64,000 nt of DNA from MWBF01 sp040772005 (GCA_040772005.1 JAXGYZ010000002.1:1116001-1180000); one strand, 5' to 3'. Counted from the stretch's first letter, positions 18,501 to 27,431 are shown. Translations and numbers: made by a program. Notes: a model not told the origin generated them from the letters alone.

Positions 18501-19167
18501 CCAGGTAGCATTGCGCCAAGGGCAGCATGACAGAGCGATCAGCTACCATGAGCGGAGCCTCGCCATTGCACTGGAGATTGGTGACCGGGACGTGGAGGCC
18601 AACGCGTTTACCAACCTCGGGCTGGTAGCCGGAGAACAGGGTCAGTATGGTGTGGCCCAACGTTACTACCAGCACGGTCTGGAAGTCAGAAGGGAGCTGG
18701 GAGACCGATCAAGGGAAGCCCTTGTCTTGCATCACCTGGGGGCCCTGGCTTTGCTTCAGGGTGAGTTTCACACGGCCGAGAGCTACTACCGCCAGGCCTT
18801 GACCATCCGCGAGGAGCTCGGACAGCCTCACTACCAGGTAGAAGACTGGGCCGGCCTGGCGCTCGCCGCCTTGCGCCAGGGCGATCGAGGTGCGGCGCAT
18901 GCGTGGGCGGCCCAGCTCCTGGAGGACTGGACCGGCAGCCCCACGTTCGAGAAGGCCGATGAGCCGATGCGCGCTCTCTATTTCGCCTGGCAGGTCTGCC
19001 AGGAGCTGCAGTTGGCCCAGGCCGGTGAAATCCTGGCTGCGGCGGTAGAGGTACTGCAAACCTACCTGGACGACCATCCTGACCCAGAGATGCAAGCGGC
19101 CTATCTGCGCCAGCAGTATCACCGGGAGTTTTGGGCAGCCTGGCTCGCCGCCAAATCGCCGGACTGA
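15545..19167 (+). pseudogene. Ser/Thr kinase-AAA-TPR gene, 3' fragment
   Basis: The remainder of the split signalling protein, about 1,207 codons. It begins in the kinase C-lobe: catalytic loop HRDLKPAN at 15661-15684, DFG at 15721-15729, and APEVL. From about 16110 there is an AAA/NACHT-like ATPase (FVGRDAEMAQL, Walker A GGESGIGKS at 16198-16224, LLLEDLHWAS). From about 17400 to 18900 there are tandem TPRs of about 40 residues (GDRAGAGKTLNNLGNLARRQRRYDEARSYYEQSL type). This PknB-AAA-TPR layout is common in Chloroflexota and is likely a sensor-integrator. A start inside the insertion (15526) would give a kinase without its ATP-binding lobe. The kinase is thus dead, but the AAA-TPR part could still be expressed. 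Confidence 0.85.
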
Positions 19168-19177
19168 GGGAATGACC

Positions 19178-20932
19178 ATGACCGCACAACCCGATCGGGA
19201 AAAAACCACCGAGCAATTGGTGCAGGAGCTGGCCGCCTTGCGCCGGCGCGTGGCCGAGCTGGAGGCGGCTGGCGGTCGTGCTGATGAGCTGCTCGAACTC
19301 TCCGGCGAATCCATCTTCGTGATCGACCCCATCACCTTTCGGATCCTGCATGCCAACACCAACGCCGGCCGCCGCCTCGGCTATAGCCGCGATGAGCTGC
19401 TCAGGTTCAACCTGAGTGATATCGAAATGCCTCGGCGCGGCGACGGTTCCATGGAGGAGTTTGCCTGGCAATCCGTCGCCAGCGACACGATCTTCTACGA
19501 GTGTCTCTACCGGTGTGCAGATGGCCGGGAGATGCCTGCACAGGTGAGCAGCCGGCCGGGATTCTACGGCGGGCAGGAGGTGCTGCTCAACGTCGTCCGG
19601 GATCTCACGGCCCGCAAGGACGCCGAGCGCCAACTGGCCGAGTACCGGCATCACCTCGAAGAACTGGTCGCTGCCCGCACGGCCGAGCTGACGGCCGCGG
19701 CCGCCGAGGCGCAGCGACTCAACCAGGAGCTGGAGCAGCGGCTGGCCGTGGAAAGGGACATGCTGGAGGGCCTCGAGAAACGCGTGGTCGACCGGACGCG
19801 CGAGCTCAACACGCTTTACCAGGTGTCGGCCATCGCCGGCGAAGCCCTGCCCCTGGACCGGGCGATGGCTCGCTCGCTGGATGTGGTGCTGGCGACCCTG
19901 GGCTGCCAGATCGGCGCCATCCATCTGCGGGAAGACGCCGAATCACCCCTGCAACTGGTGGCGCAGCGGGGCTTTCCTCCCCAAGCGGCTGCCGGCCCGG
20001 GCGCAGCCTCGTTGGGCACGGAATGGTGGAACCAGGTGCTGACCCGAGACCGGCCGCTGATGCTGCTCGACACCCCGCCCGCGCTGGGCGGGGCGGTCGC
20101 GGCCGGGCCTTCCGAAGCTGCGGCTGAGCGCCAGGCCTGCCTGGCGGTGCCTATCCGGGTGCAGAACTGGCCCGCAGGGGTGCTGAGCGTGTTCCGCGCG
20201 CAGAACCAGGAGTTCATGGCCGAGGAGGTGGCCCTTCTGACCACCATCGCCGACCAGCTCGGCACCGCAGTCGAGAGCGACCGGCTGCGCCGCAGCGAAG
20301 AACACGCCCGGCTGCTGGAAGAGCGCCAGAGGCTGGCCCGTGACCTGCATGACGCGGTCAGCCAATCGCTCTACAGCCTGGCCCTCTTTGCCGACGCGGC
20401 ACGCGCGATGCACGGGCACAGCCAGGACGAGCGCGTGTCGCACTATCTCGAACGGATCGAGCAGACGGCTCACCAGGCCCTCAAGGAAATGCGGCTGCTC
20501 ATCTACCAGCTTCGCCCCCCGGCGCTCGAGCACGGTGGACTGCGCAGTGCCCTCGAACGCCGGCTCGAGGCGGTCGAACGCCGCGCCGGGCTCGAGGTTA
20601 CCTTGATGGAGGGCGATGCCGCGCCGGAGCTGCCGGGCCCCGTCGAAGACGCCCTTTACCGCATTGCCCAGGAGTCGCTCAATAACGTGCTGAGACACTC
20701 GCAGGCCACGGCCGTTACGGTCCAACTGGCAACGGGCAAAGGCTGGGTCGAACTGGTTGTGGCCGACAACGGCATAGGCTTTGACCCCCAGGCTGCCGCC
20801 CAAGGGGGTGGCCAGGGCCTGGCGAACATCCGCTATCGCGCCGAGCAGGCCGGCGGATCCCTGGTCATCACATCGACGCCCGGCCAGGGAACACAGGTGC
20901 GCGTAAGAGTCGCTCGCCCGGAGGTAGGCTGA
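19178..20932 (+). CDS. sensor histidine kinase, PAS-GAF-HisKA_3
   Basis: 584 residues, no membrane helices, so cytoplasmic. Order: N-terminal coiled coil, a PAS domain about residues 40-140 (GESIFVIDPITFRILHANTNAGRRLGYSRDELL), a long coiled coil, a GAF domain about 220-365, the HisKA_3 phospho-acceptor (RQRLARDLHDAVSQSLYSL), and an HATPase_c with N, G1 and G2 boxes (ESLNNVLRHS, DNGIGFD, GQGLANIRYRAEQAGG). This is the NarX/LiaS/DegS class that pairs with LuxR-type regulators. GAGGG lies 7 bases before the ATG at 19178. The stop overlaps the regulator ATG (TGATG), so they are coupled. It follows the kinase-AAA-TPR gene by about 10 bases. Confidence 0.92.
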   Translation: MTAQPDREKTTEQLVQELAALRRRVAELEAAGGRADELLELSGESIFVIDPITFRILHANTNAGRRLGYSRDELLRFNLSDIEMPRRGDGSMEEFAWQSVASDTIFYECLYRCADGREMPAQVSSRPGFYGGQEVLLNVVRDLTARKDAERQLAEYRHHLEELVAARTAELTAAAAEAQRLNQELEQRLAVERDMLEGLEKRVVDRTRELNTLYQVSAIAGEALPLDRAMARSLDVVLATLGCQIGAIHLREDAESPLQLVAQRGFPPQAAAGPGAASLGTEWWNQVLTRDRPLMLLDTPPALGGAVAAGPSEAAAERQACLAVPIRVQNWPAGVLSVFRAQNQEFMAEEVALLTTIADQLGTAVESDRLRRSEEHARLLEERQRLARDLHDAVSQSLYSLALFADAARAMHGHSQDERVSHYLERIEQTAHQALKEMRLLIYQLRPPALEHGGLRSALERRLEAVERRAGLEVTLMEGDAAPELPGPVEDALYRIAQESLNNVLRHSQATAVTVQLATGKGWVELVVADNGIGFDPQAAAQGGGQGLANIRYRAEQAGGSLVITSTPGQGTQVRVRVARPEVG

Positions 20933-21591
20933 TGGCTGACACTGGACCCATCCGTATCTTGATTGCCGATGACCATGCCGTCGTGCGTGAGGGGTTGCGC
21001 GCGCTGATCGAATCCCGGCCCGACCTCCAATTGGTCGGCGAGGCTGCCGACGGCGCCGCGGCAGTGGATAAGGCCCGGGAGTTGCGGCCGGATGTGATCC
21101 TGATGGACCTGCTGATGCCCCGCAAGAGCGGCGTCGAGGCCATCAGCGACATCCTGCGCGAGAATCCGGCGGCTCGCATCCTGGTGCTCACCAGTTTTTC
21201 GGAGGACAACCAGGCGTTTCCGGCCATCAAGGCCGGGGCGATGGGCTACGTGCTCAAGGACTCGCTGCCCGAAGACCTGGTGCAGGCTATCCGGGCCGTG
21301 CACCGGGGCGAGCCCTCGCTCCATCCCACCATTGCCCGCCGGCTCATGCAGGAACTGGGCGGGGTCAGGCCGGCTCCCGCTCCCGGCGACCTGCTGACCG
21401 AGCGCGAGCTCGAGGTGCTGAAGCTGATGGCCCGCGGCCTGAACAACGCCGAGATTGCCGATGCCCTGGTGGTCAGCAAGCGGACGGTCGACTCGCACAC
21501 CAACAGCATCCTGGCGAAGCTCCAGGTCTCCAACCGCACCCAGGCTGCTTTGTACGCCCTGCGCCAGGGGCTGGTGAGCCTGCACGACTGA
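20932..21591 (+). CDS. NarL/LuxR-family response regulator
   Basis: 219 residues. Receiver domain: acidic pair ADDH at residues 12-14, phospho-acceptor Asp in DVILMDLLMP, switch Thr/Ser in VLTSF, and Lys in VLKDS. The C-terminal LuxR-type HTH (LTERELEVLKLMARGLNNAEIADALVVSKRTVDSHTNSILAKLQVSNRTQA) binds DNA. It is the partner of the overlapping histidine kinase. Targets are not evident from the sequence. Confidence 0.95.
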   Translation: MADTGPIRILIADDHAVVREGLRALIESRPDLQLVGEAADGAAAVDKARELRPDVILMDLLMPRKSGVEAISDILRENPAARILVLTSFSEDNQAFPAIKAGAMGYVLKDSLPEDLVQAIRAVHRGEPSLHPTIARRLMQELGGVRPAPAPGDLLTERELEVLKLMARGLNNAEIADALVVSKRTVDSHTNSILAKLQVSNRTQAALYALRQGLVSLHD

Positions 21592-21639
21592 CCCCTCGGT
21601 AAATATACCGACGTCGCTTCCATAGAGTTGCTGAATCAG

Positions 21640-21664
21640 GACCGCTCGCAAGAGCGGTCTTTTT
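21640..21664 (+). terminator. intrinsic terminator after the two-component genes
   Basis: Perfect 8-bp stem (21640-21647 with 21652-21659), GCAA tetraloop and a TTTTT tail, 48 bases after the regulator stop. Confidence 0.9.
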
Positions 21665-21760
21665 GCGTTCACAAATTCGGGGGTCTTACCGATGCATCCG
21701 CAACCGAAATGCGACATATTGGCGATGCATAAATCATGAATTCAGCCGTAGTGAGTCGCA

Positions 21761-22549
21761 GTGGACGTGATGATCCTAGCCGCACCGGGACGCTTGCGCG
21801 ATGGACTGCAAGCCCTCCTGGCTTCGTATCTCGATGCTGAGCCGCTGGTGGCCAGCGCAGGGCTGCCCGCTGCGGAGGCAATTCGCGCCGCACTGCCCGA
21901 CCTGGTCATCCTGGATGCAGGCTGGTTGGGCGCAGGAACTGCGGCGCTCGTGCAGGAAGTTAAGTCAAACTGGAGCTGGATGGGGTGCATCGTGGTGGTG
22001 GACCGAACTGGCCACTTACGCGCGATGCAGGATGCCGGGGCGGACCACGTGCTGCTGAGAGGCTTCCCGGTGCCCCAGCTCTTCGAAGCGGTGGACGCAC
22101 TGCGCCGGCAGAGTTCCGTCGGAAAGCCTGGGATGCACGTCAAGCGGGATACGGACGAGCCCGCGCTTCCTGGTGCAGAGAATCCCCGTCCGGTGCACGG
22201 TGACCTGCTGTCGGGAACGTGCTGGGCTGTCACGGCCTATGCTATGGGGCCGGGCCTGGCAACGCCCCAGGGCGATGCGGCATTCACCCTGGAGTTCACG
22301 CCGGATGCCAGCGTCAACGTGTATGCGGCCTGCAGCTATTTCACGGCCACCTATGCCGCGGACGGAGCTGCCCTCTCCATTGCCGGACTGTCGGGTGACA
22401 CGAACCTGTGCGAGCCTGCTATGGTGAAGCACGTAAATTCATTCCTGGCCGCCCTGGCTTCGGCCAGCAGCTTCAGGATGTTGGGCAACCGTCTGTACGT
22501 CGCGAGTGCAATCGGTCTCAGGAAGCTCGAATGTACCCGGATCGGGTAG
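21761..22549 (+). CDS. degenerate receiver-META (HslJ-like) fusion protein
   Basis: 262 residues from a GTG start. Residues 1-115 follow the receiver fold of NarL-like regulators (MILAAPGRLRDGLQALLASYLD, LVILDAGW, GCIVVVDRTGHLRAMQDAGADHVLLRGFPVPQLFEAVDALRR). The acidic pair near residue 8 is missing while the central Asp remains. Residues about 145-262 look like a META/HslJ domain (LLSGTCWAVTAYAMG, AFTLEFTPDASVNVYAACSYFTATYAADGAALSIAGLSGDTNLC). META domains are normally secreted or outer proteins, so joining one to a cytosolic receiver is odd. No signal peptide is seen. It follows the two-component operon behind a terminator. Function unknown. Confidence 0.65.
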   Translation: MDVMILAAPGRLRDGLQALLASYLDAEPLVASAGLPAAEAIRAALPDLVILDAGWLGAGTAALVQEVKSNWSWMGCIVVVDRTGHLRAMQDAGADHVLLRGFPVPQLFEAVDALRRQSSVGKPGMHVKRDTDEPALPGAENPRPVHGDLLSGTCWAVTAYAMGPGLATPQGDAAFTLEFTPDASVNVYAACSYFTATYAADGAALSIAGLSGDTNLCEPAMVKHVNSFLAALASASSFRMLGNRLYVASAIGLRKLECTRIG

Positions 22550-22583
22550 CTATCAACGAACAGCAAAGAAAGGAAAACAATCT

Positions 22584-22970
22584 ATGGCACCTGTAGTAAT
22601 CGGCGTAATCACATCACTCGTCCTGACAACGCTCCTGAGCGCGCTGATCATCTGGATCGTCGGCAAGCTCAACCTCGGCCTGAGTGTCAGCGGCTTCGGC
22701 GCCGCGATCCTTGCGGCCATCGTCATCGCCGTGGTCACGTTTCTGGTGGCCCTCCTGCTGGCCGCTGCCGGCGCCTCCGTGGGGACAGGACTCCTGGGGT
22801 CCCTGGTGGCCCTGATCGTCGCCGCTGTTGTGCTGCTGATCAGCGACAAGATTCTCCCCGGCCTGCGGGTTCATGGCTTTGGAGGCGCCGTCCTGGCCGC
22901 CATCGCCATCGCGGTCGTGCGTTGGCTTGTCGCCATCCTGCTGACTGGTTTGGGCATGGTCATTGCCTGA
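22584..22970 (+). CDS. small membrane protein, phage-holin-4 superfamily type
   Basis: 128 residues, almost entirely four hydrophobic helices. The sequence repeats itself: GFGAAILAAIVIAVVTFLVALLL near residue 37 and GFGGAVLAAIAIAVVRWLVAILL near residue 102. This is the Mycobacteriophage holin 4 superfamily pattern (PF04020), found in many bacterial chromosomes without phage context and of unclear role. AAAGGA before the ATG at 22584 sets the start; the longer frame from 22506 lies over the previous gene. No phage genes are near. Confidence 0.75.
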   Translation: MAPVVIGVITSLVLTTLLSALIIWIVGKLNLGLSVSGFGAAILAAIVIAVVTFLVALLLAAAGASVGTGLLGSLVALIVAAVVLLISDKILPGLRVHGFGGAVLAAIAIAVVRWLVAILLTGLGMVIA

Positions 22971-23022
22971 AGTCGCGTGGGGTAAACTCACCGGTTAAGG
23001 ATTCAAAACAGGAGACTAAACT

Positions 23023-23730
23023 ATGGCACAAAACATTCTCACGGTCGATAACAACAAGGCGATCTCTACCCCTGTGCGCGAGGTGCTCTCCCGCGCCTTC
23101 ATGTGGATGTTCGGGGGCATGATCCTGGCTGCCATCGGGGCTTTTGCGGTCAGTCGCTTCGAGTTCCTGCGGAATTGGGCCATCAGCAACCCGGTCATAT
23201 CGCTGGTGTTGCTCGTCGCCTGGTTCGTCTTCTCGATTGGCTTCCGGCCCCTCGTCAAGGCGGTGCCCGCTTCCGTGGGAGCCGTTCTCTTCGTCATCTA
23301 CACCCTGGCCACCGGCATCTTCCTGACGACCGTCATCAACCAGTACACGACCGCCTCCCTGGTCATCGCCTTCGTGGCGACCGTGGTGCTCTTTGGGAGC
23401 ATGACGCTCTTTGCCCTGGTCACGAAGATGGACCTGCGCGGCATCCGCTTCTATCTCTGGGCAGCGGGCTTCGCGATCGTCGTCTTCGCCGTCATCAACG
23501 CAGTGTTCCTCCGGAGTGAGCTGTTGGACTGGCTCGTCTCACTCGGCTTGCTCATCCTGTTCACGATATCGACCGGTTCCTCCATCCAGACCATCGCGCA
23601 GATGGCCGAGGAGAATGACCCGAAGCTCCAGGACAGGTTGGTGATCCTCAGCGCGGCCACCCTGTTCACGAATTTCATCATGATCTTTTTGCGCATCCTG
23701 CGGCTCTTCGGCCAGCAGCGCAAAAGGTGA
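23023..23730 (+). CDS. Bax inhibitor-1/YccA family membrane protein
   Basis: 235 residues with seven hydrophobic segments. Typical family features are AFMWMFGGMILAAIGAF near the N-terminus, YTLATGIFLTTVINQYT, and FGSMTLFALVTKMDL. BI-1/YccA proteins are pH-sensitive Ca2+ leak channels or FtsH modulators in characterised cases; which applies here is unknown. AGGAG is 8 bases before the ATG. It lies 52 bases after the holin-like gene and may be co-transcribed with it. Confidence 0.85.
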   Translation: MAQNILTVDNNKAISTPVREVLSRAFMWMFGGMILAAIGAFAVSRFEFLRNWAISNPVISLVLLVAWFVFSIGFRPLVKAVPASVGAVLFVIYTLATGIFLTTVINQYTTASLVIAFVATVVLFGSMTLFALVTKMDLRGIRFYLWAAGFAIVVFAVINAVFLRSELLDWLVSLGLLILFTISTGSSIQTIAQMAEENDPKLQDRLVILSAATLFTNFIMIFLRILRLFGQQRKR

Positions 23731-23766
23731 CGAAGGTATAGGTACTGCGCCCGTTAAGTTGATCGT

Positions 23767-23805
23767 CAACGCAGGGGTTGAAATTGCGCTTCAACCCCTG
23801 CGTTG
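23767..23805. terminator. 16-bp perfect hairpin after the BI-1 gene
   Basis: Arms 23767-23782 and 23790-23805 are exact inverted copies (CAACGCAGGGGTTGAA) around a 7-base loop, 36 bases after the stop. No T tract follows, so it may be a terminator or an mRNA-end stabiliser. Confidence 0.65.
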
Positions 23806-23840
23806 GTGTCTTGGAATCTGAGAACAAGGAGAATTCAGAC

Positions 23841-25028
23841 ATGAAGACAAACGATATCCTGGCCCCGTCTCGCCTGGCCCATCTGGTCCTGGCCGGGGCA
23901 ATGATCATGCTCGCATCCTGCACTTACTTGCCCCCCGCCACACCCCCTGCGGCGGGCGCGGGGCAGCCGTCGGGTCTCACCGGCGTCCTGAACGGCACGG
24001 TCACGTACCGGGAGCGCATCGCGCTGGCGCCCGATGCCGTCGTTGAGGTCACGCTGCAGGAAGTTTCCCGTGCGGACGCACCGGCCACGATCATTGCATC
24101 CCAGACGATCGAACCGCAGGGCGCACAGGTCCCACTGGCCTTTACGTTGACCTACGACCCCGCGCAGATCAAGCCGATGGATATATGGGCTGTCAGGGCC
24201 ACCATCAAGGAAGGCGGCGAGCTGACCTGGACCAGCACGCGGCGCTATCCCGTCATCACCCAGGACGCGCCCGCCGACAACGTCGAGATCATCGTGGAGC
24301 AGGTGGCACGGCCTCAGCCTCAGACCAGTGCGGCGCCGGCTGCCATCGGCGTGCTGAGCGGGACCGTGACCTACCAGCCGCGCATCGCGCTCCCGCCGGA
24401 CACTGTGCTCGACGTCACCTTGCTCGACATCACGGATGCCGGCACGCCTGCCAGTGTGGTCGCCGCGCAGACCGTGATGACCGACGGCGCGCAGGTGCCG
24501 CTGCCCTTCGAAATCCAGTATGACCCGGCCCGGATCGATCCGGCGCGTACGTACCGCGTGGCCGCCCACCTGATTTCCGGCGGTGTCATCCGCTGGATTC
24601 CCGGCGACACCTACCTGGTCCTGACCCAGGGCGCGCCGGAGACGGGCATCGAGATCATGATGACGCCCGCGCCCGAGAGCGAGGGCATGGCCGGGCCGGA
24701 AGGCGTCATCAGCGGCGCCGTGACCTACCTGAACCGCAGCGCGCTGCCGCCCGTCGCGGTGATCGAGGTGCAGTTGCAGGACGTGACCCTCGCCGATGCG
24801 CCGTCCACGGTCCTCGCCTCCCAGCGGCTGGTGGCGGGCGGCCGCCAGGTGCCCATTCCCTTCGAGCTGGCCTACAACCCCGATCAAATCCGGGAGGGCC
24901 GCATCTATGCGTTGTCGGTGCGCATCACCATCGACGGCGCCCTGCGCTACATCAACACAACCCGGCAGCGCGTCCTCGAGGACGGCGCGCCGGCCACGGA
25001 CATCGAAGTGGTCGTCCAGCCGGTCTGA
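23841..25028 (+). CDS. lipoprotein with three tandem YbaY-like domains
   Basis: 395 residues. Signal peptide with lipobox LASC, lipidated Cys at residue 27. Three copies of one beta-rich unit of about 105 residues follow, starting at LNGTVTYRERIALAPDAVVEVTLQEV, LSGTVTYQPRIALPPDTVLDVTLLDI and ISGAVTYLNRSALPPVAVIEVQLQDV. The unit is the YbaY/YscW lipoprotein domain (PF09619), whose role in most bacteria is unknown (pilotin-like for secretins in a few). Single-domain YbaY proteins are usual; three copies are not. AAGGAG precedes the ATG at 23841. The adjacent 3' gene is another lipoprotein. Confidence 0.82.
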   Translation: MKTNDILAPSRLAHLVLAGAMIMLASCTYLPPATPPAAGAGQPSGLTGVLNGTVTYRERIALAPDAVVEVTLQEVSRADAPATIIASQTIEPQGAQVPLAFTLTYDPAQIKPMDIWAVRATIKEGGELTWTSTRRYPVITQDAPADNVEIIVEQVARPQPQTSAAPAAIGVLSGTVTYQPRIALPPDTVLDVTLLDITDAGTPASVVAAQTVMTDGAQVPLPFEIQYDPARIDPARTYRVAAHLISGGVIRWIPGDTYLVLTQGAPETGIEIMMTPAPESEGMAGPEGVISGAVTYLNRSALPPVAVIEVQLQDVTLADAPSTVLASQRLVAGGRQVPIPFELAYNPDQIREGRIYALSVRITIDGALRYINTTRQRVLEDGAPATDIEVVVQPV

Positions 25029-25060
25029 CGGCCATGGCTTGGGTGTGAGGAGTACCCCCC

Positions 25061-27313
25061 ATGTCACGGAAAATTATCCTGACCATCCTGCTGCTGGCGC
25101 TGGGCGCGCTGGTGATTGGCGCATGTTCCGCGCCGGCCGTCGCGCCCACGCCGACCCAGACCCCGCTGCCCCCGGGCCAGATCCTGCCGACGAACGGCAC
25201 GCCCGCGTCTACAGCCACGCAGGCGCCGGTCCCCACCGTCGCGCCGCCGCAGGCGACGCCCGTGCCGGGCGATGACCTGGCGCAGGCCCTGGGCGCAGGC
25301 CGGCTGCTGGTCGGCACTTCGCTCGACAATCCGCCCTACGACCAGTATGACGAGAACTTCCGCCCCGACGGCTTCGATGTCGCCCTGATGACCGCATTGG
25401 CGCAGCGGCTGGACCTGCAGGCCGAGTTCAATGACTTCGCGTTCGAAGGCGTGCTGGGTGCGCTTCAGCTCCAGCAGGTGGACGCGGCCATCGCGGCCAT
25501 CACCCTTACCCAGGACCGGATGGCTGTCGTGGACTTCACCGACCCGTACTGGCTCGGCTCCGATGCGATTATCGCCGGCCCCCAGTCCGAGATCGCGGCG
25601 GTCACGGCTCCGGAAGACCTGAACGGGAAGAAGATCGGCGTCCAGAGCGGTTCCGTCTACGAGACCTACCTGACCCGCACCCGGGTTGAGTTCGGGCTGA
25701 TGCCCAAGCAGGACCTCTTCTCCTACGCGCGGTTGGATGACGCGGTGCGCGACCTGCAGGAGAACCGGGTCGACCTGGTGCTGATGGACCGAATCCCCGC
25801 GCTCAACCTGGAGCGCCAGGGCCAGGCGAAGGTTGTGGGCTCCGGCCAGGGACCCCAGCCTTTCGCCATCGCGGTCCGCAAGGGCTCGACGCTGCTGCCT
25901 GAGTTGAACCGGGCGCTGGCCGAGATGCGCAGCGACGGCACGCTGGCCGCCCTGGCCGAGAAGTACCTGCAGATTGCGCCCGAGGTGGTCGAGGACATTG
26001 CGACCGCGATTCCGACGCCGACCCTGATGCCCACGCCGGTCGCGACGCCGACCCCGGTGCCGTGCATCGACGGCATGGCGTACGTGGCTGATCTCAACTA
26101 CGACGACGGGAACATGACTGCGCCGCCCGTCATGCAGCCCGGCCAGCAGTTCCAGAAGGCCTGGCGGATCAAGAACGCCGGCAACTGCGACTGGGGCGCG
26201 GACTATGTCTTCGCCTATGCTAACGGCAACACGGCCGCGGCCCGCATGGGCGGGGAGAACCAGGTGATTGGCCGGGTGGTCGCGCCGGGCGAGACGATCG
26301 ACATCGCCGTCAACCTGACTGCACCGCAGGCGCCCGGCGCCTTCCAGGGGTTCTGGCACATGACCAATAGCGCCGGCGTCCCCTTCGGCGAGCGCGTCTG
26401 GGTCGGCATCCGGGTGCCGGGTCCGCCCACGCCCGTGCCGCCGCCGCCACCGCCGCCCGACGCGGACATCCAGTTCGGCGTGGACCGGACGAACATCAAC
26501 CAGGGCGAGTGCGTGAACTTCTCCTGGAACGTGACCAACGTCAGGGCCGTCTACTTCTACCCGCAGGGGCAGCCGTACGAGCAGTACGGCACGACAGGCC
26601 AGGGCGGCAAGCAGGAATGTCCGCAGGGCACCCTGACCTATGACCTGCGCGTCGAAAAGCTGAACGGCGAGGCCGTGGTCCGCTCCATCACCATCAATGT
26701 GGCGGCTGTCAGCGGCGCGCCGGTGATTGCCCAGTTCAACAGCAGCCCCGAATGGGAAGTTACGGCGGGCCAGTGCGTCCAGCTCTGGTGGGAGGTGCAG
26801 GGCGAGGTGAGCCGGGTGGCCCTGGTGCGCGGCGGCACGCCGTTGTGGGACTACGCGCCTATCAGCGCCTCATTCCAGGACTGCCCGCCCGGTCCGGGGC
26901 AGGCGCCGTATGAGCTGCAGGCCTGGGGCCCGGGCGGCTTCGTCAAGGCCCAGCGCACCCTCAACGTGAACCCGGGTGAGCCGCCGCCTCCTCCTCCGCC
27001 ACCCCCGCCCGGCCAGCCGGAGATCGTCCGGCTCAGTGCGACGGAGAGCACCCAGATGGGGGCGTGCGTGTGGGTGTCGTGGGAGTTCGGCGCCAATGTG
27101 ACTTACGCTCGGCTGTGGAAGAACAACGCGCTCTACGCCGACAATGTGCACACGGCCTCCAACATCGCGGCCTTCTCCGGCAACGGGAACGGCGACTGCG
27201 ACACGCCCAACCCCGGCACGATCACGTACCGGCTGGAGGCCTTCAACTCCGTTGGCCAGGCTGTCTCCAGCGAGGCCAATACTCAGGTAACGCCTGTGAT
27301 CCAACCCCGGTAG
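25061..27313 (+). CDS. solute-binding lipoprotein with NBR1-like Ig and further Ig domains
   Basis: 750 residues. Lipobox IGAC, Cys at 22, then a Pro/Thr linker. Residues about 85-310 are a family-3 periplasmic binding protein (GTSLDNPPYDQYDENFRPDGFDVALMTALA, DRMAVVDFTDPY, GKKIGVQSGS, AIAVRKGS), which usually binds amino acids for an ABC importer. Residues about 345-450 look like the NBR1 Ig-like domain (FQKAWRIKNAGNCDWG ... GAFQGFWHMTNSAG). After Pro-rich linkers come at least three Ig-like units, with Cys-rich strands. No permease or ATPase is adjacent, so it may be a surface receptor rather than an importer subunit. GAGGAG is 8 bases upstream of the ATG. Confidence 0.85.
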   Translation: MSRKIILTILLLALGALVIGACSAPAVAPTPTQTPLPPGQILPTNGTPASTATQAPVPTVAPPQATPVPGDDLAQALGAGRLLVGTSLDNPPYDQYDENFRPDGFDVALMTALAQRLDLQAEFNDFAFEGVLGALQLQQVDAAIAAITLTQDRMAVVDFTDPYWLGSDAIIAGPQSEIAAVTAPEDLNGKKIGVQSGSVYETYLTRTRVEFGLMPKQDLFSYARLDDAVRDLQENRVDLVLMDRIPALNLERQGQAKVVGSGQGPQPFAIAVRKGSTLLPELNRALAEMRSDGTLAALAEKYLQIAPEVVEDIATAIPTPTLMPTPVATPTPVPCIDGMAYVADLNYDDGNMTAPPVMQPGQQFQKAWRIKNAGNCDWGADYVFAYANGNTAAARMGGENQVIGRVVAPGETIDIAVNLTAPQAPGAFQGFWHMTNSAGVPFGERVWVGIRVPGPPTPVPPPPPPPDADIQFGVDRTNINQGECVNFSWNVTNVRAVYFYPQGQPYEQYGTTGQGGKQECPQGTLTYDLRVEKLNGEAVVRSITINVAAVSGAPVIAQFNSSPEWEVTAGQCVQLWWEVQGEVSRVALVRGGTPLWDYAPISASFQDCPPGPGQAPYELQAWGPGGFVKAQRTLNVNPGEPPPPPPPPPPGQPEIVRLSATESTQMGACVWVSWEFGANVTYARLWKNNALYADNVHTASNIAAFSGNGNGDCDTPNPGTITYRLEAFNSVGQAVSSEANTQVTPVIQPR

Positions 27314-27372
27314 TCCATCCCCGTCCACACCCTGCGCCGGCAACGCATTCGGCGGAGCGCCGCGCAGGGACA

Positions 27373-27407
27373 GAGAGGGCCGCCCCAATCGAAGGAGCGG
27401 CCCTCTC
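27373..27407. terminator. hairpin between convergent genes
   Basis: Perfect 11-bp stem (27373-27383 with 27397-27407), 13-base loop. It lies between the stops of the plus-strand lipoprotein and minus-strand ABC permease, so it can serve both. Confidence 0.75.
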
Positions 27408-27431
27408 GCATGGCACCTCCAGGGACGTCCC

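Noticed and set aside
16741..18675. 644-codon minus-strand frame
   Set aside because: It mirrors the TPR repeats of the kinase-AAA-TPR gene; the repeat periodicity explains the open frame.
22506..22583. Earlier start for the holin-like protein
   Set aside because: It overlaps the receiver-META gene and gives a polar extension; AAAGGA precedes 22584.
22584..22970. Prophage suggested by the holin-like gene
   Set aside because: No phage structural, integrase or lysis genes nearby; this family is common outside phages.
26436..27010. CCGCCG runs as microsatellites
   Set aside because: They encode Pro-rich linkers between Ig-like domains and are in frame.
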